Positions 25,401 to 39,400 of a stretch of DNA of 64,000 bases are shown piece after piece (the stretch's first letter is position 1; the number at the start of each line of letters is the position of its first letter). The stretch lies in assembly GCF_028389875.1 (NCBI RefSeq), contig NC_084663.1, forward strand, positions 215,226,876 through 215,290,875, in the 5' to 3' direction. Position numbers and translations under genes: made by a program. The notes beneath the pieces were generated by a model. It was not told the DNA's origin. It made no database searches and saw only the letters and a list, made by a program, of their open reading frames with translations. The stretch is from Rhea pennata (Eukaryota > Chordata > Aves > Rheiformes > Rheidae).

Positions 25401-28400
25401 CTCATGCTCCCAAACACTAATGTCCCCAACAGGATCACTCAGAAGCTCTTTTGACAGACTGCTTGCCACTGACCGACTATGAGGTAGTGTCTCAGAATCC
25501 TGGAGCCATTTTTAAAGACTACTGGAAAAATAAAATAGCTTCTTTCTTTTTACTGTTGGCGAGACATGTCAGACTAACAAGCCTGGAGGCTAAAGGCCTG
25601 CATATCCTCATAGAGCTGGTACAGCCCAAGTGGCCTCCCCAACACCACATTGCCAACGTGCAGTTTCCAGGCCCTTGGCTTTTTCAGCAAGACTATCAAA
25701 AAGAAGACCAGTTAGCACTAACTGTGATGGTGGGCTGGGTGGTGTGCTTACCTAGTTAGTAAGAAACAGATTGAGACCACCAATTAATTACTCATAGGCC
25801 ACCAGAGAGCCATCAGACTGTAATGATTTTTGGTCTCTGTCAGTTTGGGTTGGATTAAACACAAAGGGCTGAACTTTAAATTTACTTGGAGTCTCAGCCC
25901 AAAATAAACCAGCGACATCGAAAGCAGCAGTACATTAGCTACAGAAATCAACAAGCAGAACTTTGTGTGCTAGAAACTGTGTACATACAAGCTTGGGAAT
26001 ATACTACCTTCCCTGCAGTACAGGTGCTCCTGCCAGCCCCCACAGATTGCTTGCGGGGTCTGTACTGAGCCTGTTCGCAGCGTGAGGTTGTCTCATGGAA
26101 AGCTGCCCCCCTCCTGCTGAGGAGTACCTGGATTGTGTCCCTTCCCAGTTGCAATGGCACAAATGGCCCTAAGGCATCTACAGCACTCGCCTAAATGGAA
26201 AAGAATTAGTAGGAAAAAATCCTAAGAGATAATTTTAGCCACATTTAATGCAATTTAGTAGCTGGAAACAGAAGGTGAGCCAGCATCATAAGACCAGCCA
26301 GCCCAGCACAGGCCATCAACAAGTGGGTTAACAGATGAAAGGGACGCTGAAAAGTATGGCCCACCTTTTTTTGTCCTTTTGTTGAATTTTAGTAGACTCT
26401 GTTTTCCTCCCAGGTTTCTCTGCTATGGTACTGGGGGTTGATTCTGGTTCTGCTACAGGAACAGAAGGCTTGACTACTTCTTTTTCTTCCTTTGGCTGCT
26501 CAGGCACAGGATTGACTTTGAGTTTATCTGTGAATAAAGAATTAAGAAGGAACAAACACTGTGCATTCAATATGAACCAGAACCTACAAAGGAGCTGGCT
26601 AAATGAAACACCATGTGGCACAAAAATGGAAAGCACTACAGGCCACACGAAAAAGCATTAAGGGATCTACTTTGACCAAGCTTTGTCATAGATGAAAAAA
26701 GAACAAGTCTGCATTTCTAGCTGATCTACTGGTTTGGTTCTCTTTTAAGGGCACACCCTGCGTAATCACCAGGACCTGAGGTGCCACAGAACATTGCCAA
26801 TTTTCTCAAGAGATATTTTGCTATGAACAAGTTGGGAGCTCCTCCTCCAGGCAGCCCTCTTGGGGTAACAGCACATCGATCTTTATTGTCAATTTACCCC
26901 TGCTAAAAATCAGAGCATTGAAATCACACATGAAAGAGTACAGAAAGAGAAGAATCAGGACTGAGGAAAAAAATCAAACAGCGCTGTGTGCAGTCTCCAT
27001 GCTGAATAACACTACAGCCCAGTAGTATTAGTATTTTGAAAAGTGTACTGGCTACATCTTCCCTCTCCCCCTCCACCCCAAAATGATAAAGAACCAATCT
27101 CCTTTGTCTACGTAGCACAATGTAGAAGGATAATTCTTCTCTAAAAGACTTAATCTAGTACTAGAGAAGAGACAGCAGGTGGGAGAGGGACGATAAAATA
27201 GCATATTTGTCATCCCGATAGGCAAAGCTTTTAGCACATTAGTACTAATTACAGCCTGCTAGCTTCATTCAGCAGCTTTACACACATGCACAATGAAGAG
27301 AGGACAAGACGATTTAGAAACCTGTAAACTCAAGTGCAAGATGCCTTGGGGAAAAAAAAGCACTCAACAATAACAGGTAACAATAACTACAGTGTCAATA
27401 GGAGCAGAGGCTATTGAGAGGGCTAAAAGACTTCATGTCAACACCTTTCTGACACAACCTGAAAAACAGGTTGGCTGCTTCACTGAGCGAGGGAAAACAT
27501 CTCTTATATAAGAGTACGAATGACATCTCTCTTGTTTATGATCAATAGCATAGAGCTGAAGGGCTCAATTATTAACTTGGGACTTTCCGGCAATAGTGAA
27601 ATCTTTGATGCCAGGAGAAACGTATCAACATGCAGGAAATAAATCGCCCTCCTGAACTCAACCTACCTTTCCTATACACATAATCATTTCCAGTTCTGTT
27701 GTTTGCTCCAACCCAGCAGTTACCTCACAAGTTTCTTTGAAGAGCTCCCTGACAGGGCTAAACAGAGAAGCTAACCCCACCACAAATCATAGAAATAGAT
27801 CCAAGAAGTTTTCTGTATCATCGATGTGTCATCTTTACCATTTCAGCTTCCTGGATTTCCAGAACACAAACTTTTGTCTACAGATCTTCCCAGATCTTAA
27901 GAATTTATTGAATTCATGGTAGTAATTGCCCTTAGAATTTTAATGGTTAGGCTGAAAGTATCCTCAGCTCCCTCAGTCTCAAGGCTCATCAGAACAGGAG
28001 CTCAGAGATGTCCAACGCTACGGCGTACTGTGTGTTTAGCGTTGGAACTGTACCCTGCAAGCTCTAATAGATATTTGTTAGAAAGAATTTTGTTGTTTAT
28101 TCTCTTCCAGTAACTATTCTTCAAATCCTCTTGTATTCTAAAAGCATCTTTTGAAGAAAGTCCTATAGCTCTTTTCCAATGTCTGTTCAACAGCTTCAGC
28201 ACATTGAATAATTCAGGGTGGAAGGGACCTCTGGAAGCCATCTAATTCAGAGCTGTACTCAAAGAGGAAGAACGACTTCTCATTTTTCTACTCTGATTAT
28301 TAGCTCTTCAATTTGCTATAGAAGAATTAACCCCAAATATAACCATAGACTCTTCAGTGATTTGTTATGAAAAGCAAGTGTCATTAACACACACAGTCTA

Positions 28401-28838
28401 ACAGGCTTTGGCAATCATTTCGCCAATAGCCAATCCTCCAGTCAAAAGTACTCACTTTAAATCAGTTTTCTTCTGCACTAAAAATCCTTCCTGGGTTAGT
28501 CTGCACAAATATGTCATATTAATTGATCTCCACCCAGCAAGCTTTTTGTCAGAAAAATTCTACTTAAAACTTTTCTTTCATTTTTGCCTTGAGCTGCATA
28601 CACAAAAGTTAACTCCTCTGAGTTCAAAAGAGCAGGAAAAAAAACAATATAGAAAACTATGACAATAGAGGATATAAGGGAAATCCAACTAGCCTCATGT
28701 CTTGTGGTTTAAAGGGAGAGTTCTGCTCTTTTTTCTTTATTTATACCTCCCCATCACAACTGCATAGCAAGATACTTGGTATCATAAACTATTTCTAATT
28801 GCTACTTAGCTAAAACAATAGATTTCCAATATGCTTTC

Positions 28839-28876
<38 letters not shown>

Positions 28877-31800
28877 CAGATGGCTGATCCTTGACCACAA
28901 TGGTTTCTGAAAACAGATGTATGTTATAAAACACTTACTCGTGGCAGCTTTTCCAAAGAAATTGTTCATTATGTTGACCTTTCCTGGTGGTTTGCTGCTT
29001 GCTGTAGACACCTGGAAGCAAAAACAAGAGCAACCACAGGAATTGTATGTTGCCTACATTTAGCCTAGTATCTAGTGAAAAGAGACACGGACACATCAGC
29101 ACACTTGCAACACAGCCCTCAAAATGCATAGTATTGGTTCTGGACAAACAAAACGAATACGCAGATTTTGTTGACTAGTCATTATCTTCGATTCAGTATT
29201 ACCTTAGGAGAATTCAAAGACATTAGAAACTGCACGGAGCTAAGGGATGAGAGTACATTACTTACCACTCCTTAGCTATGCCTTCAAATCTAACTTAGGT
29301 CACATTCCCATCTGATGGCTGACAGTGTTACTGAAATAAGTGGTTGGGATTTGGGTCAGTTCCCAGTAAAGAACTGTTCTTTTTGCAAAATATCAGTGCC
29401 TCAATTCTCAGTAACCAGCCGAGGAAAGAACACAGACTGGCCAAACCATGAAGACTTTATCCAGCTACTCTGGCACATTGCACTGTTCAGTGATATTTTT
29501 TGCAAACAACTCAGCAGTTCTATTCTGTTAATATACTCATAACCAAAGTGAAAAAAAAAATCACAAAAAGAAACAAAAAAATTAAAGAAGGTTAGCCTCC
29601 TTATCCTATTTATTTTGATGGGAAAAAAGGCAAATCAGACATGAAAGTTTCCAAAACACAGACAAGCAGATATCATCAGTTCTAAATTCAATATAAAAAT
29701 CAGAAAATTGTCCCAAAACATACTCATTTGTTCTGAAAAAAACAAAATCACATTACCATTTATTACCATACCACATATATCCATTTAACGGACGTAGTGC
29801 TTTAAAAAACACTTTTACTAATCAAGATTAAAACAAATCTATCCTGGAGGGATTAAGAAAAAAAAAGAAAAAAGCAGCTGAAAAGATAAACATTTTAGTC
29901 CTGCACAGGTCAAACTCTGAAATGTCTCTCACAAACTAAGTTTAAACACCTTGATTAAGACCTGCAAGTCTTACATTTCACTTATTGCTCAAAACAAATC
30001 CTTTTAAGCACAACAGAGAGAGCGAGATCCTCAACTGCTGTATATACTGGCATAACTAAAGACAAAGGAATAATTGTCTCAATAATGCAGCTACGCTGGC
30101 TTCTACTAGCTGGAGATCAGGCTCAAAGAATATCAAAGCATTAGAGCTGTGGCAAATATACTTCTTTGGATAGGTCAAGAGCATGGCAAAATATATGTTC
30201 CCTGCCAAGATGACTGAGAGAAGACATGATATACTGTTAAATACTTAAGAAAGAGTGACTGAGCGTTCCCAGCGGATAGCAAGTCTAGAACCAGAAGCAG
30301 CAACGAAGCAAGAACGGTTCATTAAATCTATTAATCCGATGGGCTGCCAAAGGGTCTGAGGTAACTTACACCTGGGGTCTCCTTAGCCTCTGCTTTAGGT
30401 TCTTTATTTGGGTCCTGGGGTTTGGAAGCCGATTTTGCTGCAAACATTCCCATGATCCCTTTGGGCTGCTGCAAGGTCTGTTTAGCAGTCGACGGACCGT
30501 GACCGTTGACCACAGGCACACTGACAGCATTCGTGTCACTCGGAGTCTGGGAACCAGCCTGTGCAGACGTCTGCGTTGGAGAAGCGTCGGCTGACGTCCT
30601 GGGCACTGCAGCGGCACAATGAATGGCGCTAAACCTGTGTGATGGAGTGAAAAATTTAATTAGCCCTTTAACTTCTTATTTTTCACCCTGGTGTCTTCCC
30701 CAGCAGCGCCTTACTTCTCCGGTTCTATGTTCTCCTGTTATCGGAAAAAGAGCAATTTAATTTGTGCAAGGGGCAAGAAAGAAAGGCTGGCACAGAAGAA
30801 GAATGATGGAGACCTCTACTAAAAGGATCAGCTGAACCTGTCAGCAACAGCTAAAGCATTAAAACGCAAAACAAGCTGTTCAGGTTTCAGTGGGGAGGGT
30901 GCAAAGGTGGGGGGGAGCCTGTCTCCACACCCAGGGTGGGGATGGAGCGAGCTGAATTTTATTCCTAAACTGGTTACACTCGCCAAAGCTTGCAGCATAA
31001 GCAGTATTGCCATCTGATGATCTAAAACATTTAAAGTTTAGATGCTCTGATAGTGTCCACTATTGCCACAGCAAGCAAGCAAAACCTCTCCAGCCAGGTA
31101 AGTAGTTTAGTTCCAGTTACAATTTCCTGAAATCACTCTGAAGATATCCAGGACATTCAGAGATTTAACTATATAAAGTCATTTCCATGCAATTACTAGT
31201 AGACAGAGACACACCTCAGCTTGTAACAATCTGAAACATGATTGTTTGAGGATACTGAGAAACAAGAACTAAATGATTTGCTCACAGTTAAAATACAATT
31301 CACTAACTGTCAGGAATAGTAATACCCAAAATAACTGAATACTGCTCCCCACTGGGCAAGTCACAGGCAAGGCTTTCCAAATTTCCTACAAAAATGTCAC
31401 CAGGAACACACATGCTCATGCCTTCCAATCCACTGAATTACATAGCATATTTTTATTTGCATAAGAAAAACTTTTTCTGCCTATTAATTTCTGTGCCTCC
31501 ACATTAGAGGCTCACTTGAACAGTTCACAGTCACTTCTATTTGGATCAGAAACTGAAATGTATTAGTGAACACCACCATCACTACAGCATTTCTAGGCTG
31601 CAGCAGAAATCTCTTGACATCCAAACCTTTAAAGAAGGAAGGAAGACAATTCCTATTTTCAACATGGTTTCAACACAGTCAACACCAGACTCTAGATGAC
31701 TTTTGCTTCTACTCCACAAACACTTCAGAGCAACACCACCAACCCTCCAGATCACAAATATTTGATAGTAGTTAGAGTAACTGTTCAGCAAGTTCACCTA

Positions 31801-34800
31801 AACCTCACATATTCCAGGGATTTAGGAAGTTAACTTGCCTTAATGCTGTTGTGCTTATGATCTTGACTCAAAATTTACTAAAAAAATGAAAATCACAGAA
31901 GAAACAAATGATGTTTAAACTACACTCTGCAAGAAAGGAGCTGCTTCCACTCAAAACAAGCATAAAAGCTGATATGAGTCATGTGCATCAAATCCAGTTA
32001 TTTATATTAATACAACATCTCAACATGTAGCCACTTTCACTGTCTTCACAGTGTAACAGGTCCCATGTAAGCACAGAACGGAATAAAGATCCTTGGCCCC
32101 AGAGCTTAAAAGAGATATAGACAAGGGAAAATATAAGTCAGTAGGTCCGGTTTGGTGCAAACACACAGTCAAGCCTTTGCTAAGTTTTTTGTGGGTACAC
32201 CAGCAATCTGGTCCCAAGCATAAAAGATGATTCATGCAGTTGATACGAATCAAGGGAGGGGGAAACATGATCATTCTGAATTTAGTTCAGCCAGGCTGCA
32301 AATGAAGAAGCTGAATTTTTCTTAATTTGCCTGGGAAATTCTGCTCCAGAGTCAAGCAGGGATTCAAATGTAGGCTTCACAAATGAGATTGCTGAATCTG
32401 AATTGTCTAAGCCTTCAGGATTTATAAATCTGAAAGCCAGACTCCTCTAAGGCACAAATGTCACCATGCAGGGGTGCCCTAAAGTAAACAGTGATTGCAA
32501 TAAGGCCAAAATTACAGCCAAATGCATGGTGTATGTTTTCACCAAAGCAGGGTTCTCTAGCACTTACTGTTGTATTCACACTCACTTATGAAGCACAGCA
32601 TCTAGAACTTTATTTTCTCAGTCATTCTCTAGTGAAAATTTTGAAGACAGTTAAATTTCTATCTTCAAATTCTGTATTGCAGGGATCTCTCTTTTAAACT
32701 AGACTGGTCAGCTGCTACTGGACAGCACTGAATATACTGATTACATCAAGCTGAAGCTGTCCTGGCGGAAATACACAAAAGAGAGGGGACATAAAAGGTT
32801 TAACAGTGGTACAAGTGGGACAGCAATCAACTCACAGGTCAGATAAGGTGACCCTGCTCAACAGCTGCTCAATGATCTCAGTCCTGGCCCTTACAGATAG
32901 ATGATAACCCCAGAGAACTGCACCTGGGGTGGACACAGTTGCCAGTCACCTTCTGGAAGAAGAGTCAATGAGCTCTGGAGACTGAAGTCCCCCTTAATTC
33001 TAGGGGAGCCTTTCTCTAGTTCAACCATGAAGGACACTTGTGACACTATTTTGCATCTTTCCCCTATACTCCAGGCTCTTGCCTTAACTTGCAGGAACTC
33101 ATCCTCCACATGTATCTTCAGACAGGCAGAAGAGCCCAGTGGATGAAAGCACAATCTCACAAGGGCAAGTGCAGAGTTCTGCACCTAGGGAAAAATAAGC
33201 CTGGGCACCAGCACAAGCGGGGGGCTGACCTGCTGGAGAGCAGCTCTGCAGAGAAGGACCTGGGAGTGCTGGTGGGCAACAAATTAACCATGAGCCAGCA
33301 ACGTGCCCTTGTGTTCAGGAAGCCAAATGGTCTCCTGGGGTGCATTAGGAAGAGTGTTGCGAGCAGGTGGAGGGAGGTGATCCTGCCCCTCTACTCAGCC
33401 CTGGGGAGGCCTCATCTCGAGTACTGTGTCCAGTTCTGGGCTCCCCAGTCCAAGAGAGACATGGAGCTACTGCAGAGAGTACAGGCTACAAAGATGACCA
33501 GAGGGCAGGAGCACCTGCCCTGTGAGGAACGGCTGCGAGAGCTGGGTCTGTTCAGCCTAGGGAAGAGAAGACTGAGGCAGGATCTTATCAACGTGTACAA
33601 GTATCCGAAGGGAGGGGGACAAACTCTTTTCAGTTGCTCCATGTGACAGGACAAGAGGCAATGGGCAGAAACTGAACCACAGGAAGTTCCGTCTGACCGT
33701 GAGGGGGAATTTCTTCCCTGTGAGAGTGACAGAGCACTGGACCAGGTTGCCCAGAGAGGTGGTGGAGTCTCCTTCTGTGGAGATCTTCAAGGCCCGCCTG
33801 GATGCAACCCTGTCTGACATGCTGTAGGTGACCCTGCTGAGCAAGGGGGTTGGCCTAGATGATCTCCAGAGGTCCCGTTCAACCTTACTGATTCTATGAA
33901 AACAGAAGACAAGCCTGGGTTAGCAATTTGCCGAGCATATTGCTTAATGGTTTCGTAAGTCAGTTACAGTCTTCTCTTCTTGTGTGATAGAAAACTGGAT
34001 GTACACTGGTCATAATTAAGTGTGGCCCAGAAATCAGAAAAAAATTTCTAGCCATCAAGCCATCAGGGAAGACAGGTTTTAGAACAATTTGCCATTTGGA
34101 GTAGCAGGGCAAATGAACCAACTGAGAACTGGAAATAGCTCAGGTTACCAGATAATCACACAATGCATTTGCCTAGGGTCTGGTCAGACATGACCCAGAT
34201 GATACCTTTTTTCTAACCTTCTGAAGGTCCAGGCTTACTTGGTAACTATTGATTTCTGCTGCTGAAATGTGCTATACAGCAACATCTCACCAGTCTCAAA
34301 TCACACAGTGTAAGAAGAAAAACAAGATGCAACTTACTTGCTGCAGTTGTGCAGGTTTGTTTTGACAATATCATAATCCGTGTTGTAAAGAGGCCCACTA
34401 TCCTTGAGCAAGGCTTTCTGAATGCTGTAGACATGCACACTCGCAATTGTGGCTAGTTTAGACTTCATTGCTGGTTGGGAAAAAGAAGGAGAGTCCTTTG
34501 TTAGGGCAGCCTTTACAGAATCAGGTGGCAACTTTAAGTACTAACCTCTACCAAAGATAGTAGAGCAACTGACAGACCGCCTGAGAGCGAGGACCTGAAA
34601 ATCAGAACGTATAACTGTACCTTCTTGCTACGCTCATGGACCGAGAATTTGAGGTATCAAACTCCAGAAGCCTGACAAATGCATTTTCCACTGTGTCCAC
34701 TTGGGTCTCACACAGCTAAATTAAGACTAATCTCTCTGTATTTACCTTCAAAATATCCAGGGCCTGGGACCCAGAATGTCTATATGACTACCTAAAGTTA

Positions 34801-36426
34801 AGGATGAAAACAGATGGCGATAACTCTACCCTGCTGGAATCATTCGCTACTGTTAAGAAAAAGTCCACAGCATCAACCAATACTGTCCTAGTGTCTCCTT
34901 GAGCAGTCTGCCCAAGTAGATGTTTTGTCTATTCTATGCTATTTAGATTGTAACCCCCCTTGAGACAAGGGCTGTTTTTAGGATTTCTCAGATCACTGCT
35001 TATACTCTTTGCACAGAGCGCTGGTCTGAGACAGAGCTTCTAGGCACTGTAAAAATATACACAGTAATCATTTCTTGGTGCCAGTCCTAGACTATGCAGC
35101 CCTACTTCCATCACAAACTTCAGCCTCTTCCAAATCTAAGTCATACCTTTGGCCTGTCTTCTAATACAAAAAAAAAAAAAAAAAAAAAACGAACAAGCCT
35201 TATCTCCAAAGCCAAATAGAACATTACACAGCACACATAATTCAACAAACGTGACAGATAGTAGTTACGCTGCTTGACAATCTACTACACTTATGAAGAC
35301 AGTTTAGCTAGAAAGCCATTTAAAATTTCAAAAAGGGAAATACCACGAGTCTTTCAAGCAGTTAGATCATTAATACCAATACTTAAGGTCACAAAAGCCA
35401 CAGTATGCTCTTGAACACCAAAGATATTATCTGAAAATAATGATTAGCCTGCAGCTGTGTTTCAATGGGTCCAATCTTATTAGCAGAACTAGGCCGGGAA
35501 AGATAGTAAAAAGACTGACAGTGCACAGAGAGCAGTTTCATAAAGCAGTGTTATAGTGGTCATTCTTTTGTCTGGGATATTTGCTTTCATAGTAAAAGTT
35601 AAAAAGACGGAACTATCTCACGAGATGTTAAACTAATACCCAGACCACTCAGGGCAAAGACTGCAAACACATTTAATCAGTAACTAGAATGACCTGTTTT
35701 AGCATCCCTGGAAGCTTGAAGGCTCACAGTTGTCCTAAAACTGTGAAACCCTGCTGTACCCTATTTGCACACTATTGCTTTTAAGGAGGAATTGTCTGTC
35801 AGTAGTAAGGTGACTAAGAAATACCACAAGACTCAAATCACAGGTTTGAAGTTGCACAGATGCTGGCTCACATTTTCAAAATTTTAAGATATAGCTAGCA
35901 CAAGAAGTATACATCTGAACCCAAGAATTTGATTAGGCATTTGTGTGTAGATGTCAAGTTCTGAACTTTACTCACTTTGCAGTTCTTTCAAAGAAAAAAA
36001 ACACCAAAAGAATGATTTTCAAGATCTGCTTACCTTCCAGTTTATCCTCTCTCACTACTGCAACCTTGTGGCACTAAGGAAAAAGAAAAAAAATGTACAT
36101 TTATAAAAATAATTTCAACCTTAAATTTTAAGATGATGTATTGTATGTAACACTAGTATTTTCAATTATCTGTTTAATAAGAAGGTCCACAGATTATAGA
36201 TGAAGCTTTATAGTTGCACAGAATTCTGCCAATACCTTTAAACAGTCATCAGCTATTAGTTTTTAAACCTGTCTTCCTTCTTTCCTAGTGCATTATTTCA
36301 CAGATCACTGTAGCACTAAACAAATATCCTATCCTCCATTCCTGACAGTGGGAGATGAAGCACTGATGAAAACAAGAACAATGAGAAAAGCTTTAAATCT
36401 GATGTGCCAGCCCACACTAGCCATAC

Positions 36427-36462
<36 letters not shown>

Positions 36463-39400
36463 CTACATATATATATATACATATATATATGTACATTTAG
36501 TTTGCCTGTGAATTGTAACACAGATAGGACACTAGAGAAGCAAGACACAATGAGAAAGTAAGCATTAATTTAAAAGCAAGAAATGAATGTTTCTGAAAAT
36601 ATGCTCCACAGCATGTAATTTCTTCAGTCTTCAAGGACTACACCTGATCTGTGGCATTCAACAGGTTGCAGTTGATATAGAGAGTATCTGAAGAGAAAGG
36701 CTGGACAAGTAAAGAAAGATCAAGTGCCTCAGTCCCTCATGGAGCCTGACAAAAAGTAACAAGGAGAAAAGCAAAGAGCATGCAGCACTTAGGCTGGGAA
36801 CTATTTATGACAAATTTCTATTTGCATCTCCTTTCAGATGATTCTTGGAGTTGAATCCCCAGCCTTGTGGCTACACCTACTGACAGCAGGCAGTAGTGCA
36901 GGATTACCAACAAGCACTCATTAAGAAACAGCGTTTGTTCGGAAGTGTTGAGATTTCCTCCCCAATAATTGATTTATGCTAAATATTACCTGTCAGTTAT
37001 TCCAATGCCCACATGTGTTCTAAAAATATCTCCAGAATTTGACCTCTCTTCCTGCTCACTCTGGCTAGTGGTTAGACACTCAGTCTGGAGAGCTTTAAGC
37101 TCTTCTGTGTGGTATTCTTAACCTCTGCCTTGTTTCATCTCTACTTGTAACAACCTACTGCCTCTGCAGGACATTTTTCTTAGGAGCCACTCAGATTGTG
37201 TTTTTTAAAATAGAACGTAATATTCAAAAATAAGATCTTAAATTTTTGCTGTTTTTAAAGTCAGACTTTCACTTGTTCAGTTTTGTACATCTTTCTTATT
37301 AAAAAAAAAGATAATATAAATTGCTAAGATTGAAGCTAAAAACATTTGTAATTTAAGTCAGGACTTTTTATTCACTTTTTGCTTTAAATACATTATGGCA
37401 AATAAGGAAAAAAAAAGCAGTGTATCAACAAAATTGGTTACCTTGTTATTTTCAAAGGAAACTGGGGGAAACCTCCAAAGTTAATTCAGATTATAAGCCT
37501 AACAGTATCTGTACAGCATCAAATAAATATATTCCACTGTACAGAACTGAGGCAATAAATAATTACCTTCAGTTTCAGGCAAATTTGGAGATGTAAATAG
37601 AACATTCTATACATGTAGACTAGCTTATTATTTAAGAATAAGAAAACCAAAAAGGAGTGTTTAACAATCTACAAGTAAAGGCCAGGACACACTAAGATGT
37701 ACTAATCCTAAATGAAGGCTATGGACTGTACTGTATGAGAAATTTGGGTATCTAAAGACACACACAGACATCTAGCTGAATATCAAAGGCATTTAGAGTT
37801 TGGTTATTAAATTCTCAGGAGCGCAAAGGCATTTAACTTGCCATTCTTCCTTCAAAAATCCCTGGAGTACCTTTTTGAACTTTCAGATAACATTTCTGAA
37901 GGTCTGACAAGCAGTGACTAGAAACACCAAATGTGTTAATTACATTCAGGGACTCCTTTGCTTAATAAATCAATTTAAATACAAAATATGATTTACAAAA
38001 CTTATGTTTCTCTTATATACCAGATTAGAAAGCTTGTTTTATTTAACATGACAACTTTAGTTGAATTACAAAGTCTCTCCAAACATAACACACTTCCACT
38101 GCACAGCAGATCCCGACAAACAGAACAGCCAACTCCGTAAGGGCCCCTCTAGACTGTTTTCTGAAACTTGCAGCCTGATAATGATGGAATTGAGAGTTAA
38201 ATAGGGAAAGGATTTAAATGAATTAAATAAAACCTTGATGCTCTGTTTAACATTGTATTGCCATATCATAGTCTACCTTTACTTTTCATCATTTGTGTTT
38301 TCAGACAGAAGTAGTACTTTCTTTTCTACAGGTACACAAGAGCTAGTACATTGTGCTTGTTACAGGAAAAAAAAAGAGAGCAAGTTCGGCCTTTGATCCA
38401 AAGATGGAAGGCACAAGAACAAAGAGCTCACAGACACCTTTGAGAAATAAAGCACTCACAATATGTCCATTCTGAATGAGATTTCCTGCAACCAAATAGG
38501 TGACATGAAGCTGAGCTCCCGAATTCTCCTTTCGTTTCCTTTCTACGTAATCATACAACATCCTGCACAACAGAAGAAACCAGTGTTAATCACCTAAAAA
38601 ATAAAGGGCCCGTCACCACCCTTTCAGTGAAGCTTACTTAAGAAGAGTAAAACCAGTTTGACATGGAAGCATTTGACATAATCTTAGTTAAAATAACTGT
38701 TTAATTTAAATGAATCTTACTGAGACACCTTCCTCATCTATCTCCTTGAAGAATCTGACACCAACAGCTATATAAACCAAAGGTGAAGTGAATACAAGCT
38801 CTCAAAGCTTTAAAAGTTGGTTCAAGATGGTCTCATATCCTCTAGGCAGCTTGTTCTAAAGTCTCCCATTGAGAAAAGTTTATCCCCTTGATAGGACCCA
38901 GCATTCTGAAATGTTTGACACAGAAATTGGTGATTTTGGTACAAGATCACATTGCCAGGTGCATATATGGAAACTCAATTGCTTCCATTGATAGAATATT
39001 CAGAAATGAAAAGAAGGAGCAAAATTAGTGATCAGGAGGTTGAGTTAAGACTCAAGCTTTCTGGTCCCACTTACACCACTACTTTACGGGAGTTTGACCC
39101 TATTATGCTGTAGAACAGGGGTAATACCACACAGCCCATGAGGATTTTATCTCATATAGATACCTAAAGATCCTCATTGCTGCAGTGGGACAGGTTACAA
39201 TTACTAGGCTGGCACTTCCAGCACAACCCACTAATATTATTCATTCATTTATTTATATAATCCACTAACTGGGCTGTCACAGTAACTCATATAGACTACC
39301 AGTTCCAGTTCTGATGCACTGATGATTCCTTGCACTAGGATGTACTTATGGCTATTATCACTGTAGTTATATGGCACTTCTCCAGCTTCAAGGACACAGT

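Larger units (their letters stand above)
26528..28938 (-). other. POLD3: POLD3 intron 7
   Basis: A 2.4-kb intron with a 10-bp inverted repeat, a short CR1 tail and a 30-base T run close to its 5' splice site. Confidence 0.8.
34471..36033 (-). other. POLD3: POLD3 intron 4
   Basis: A 1.56-kb intron with an ancient amniote repeat-like segment and a 22-base A run. No exon is seen. Confidence 0.8.
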
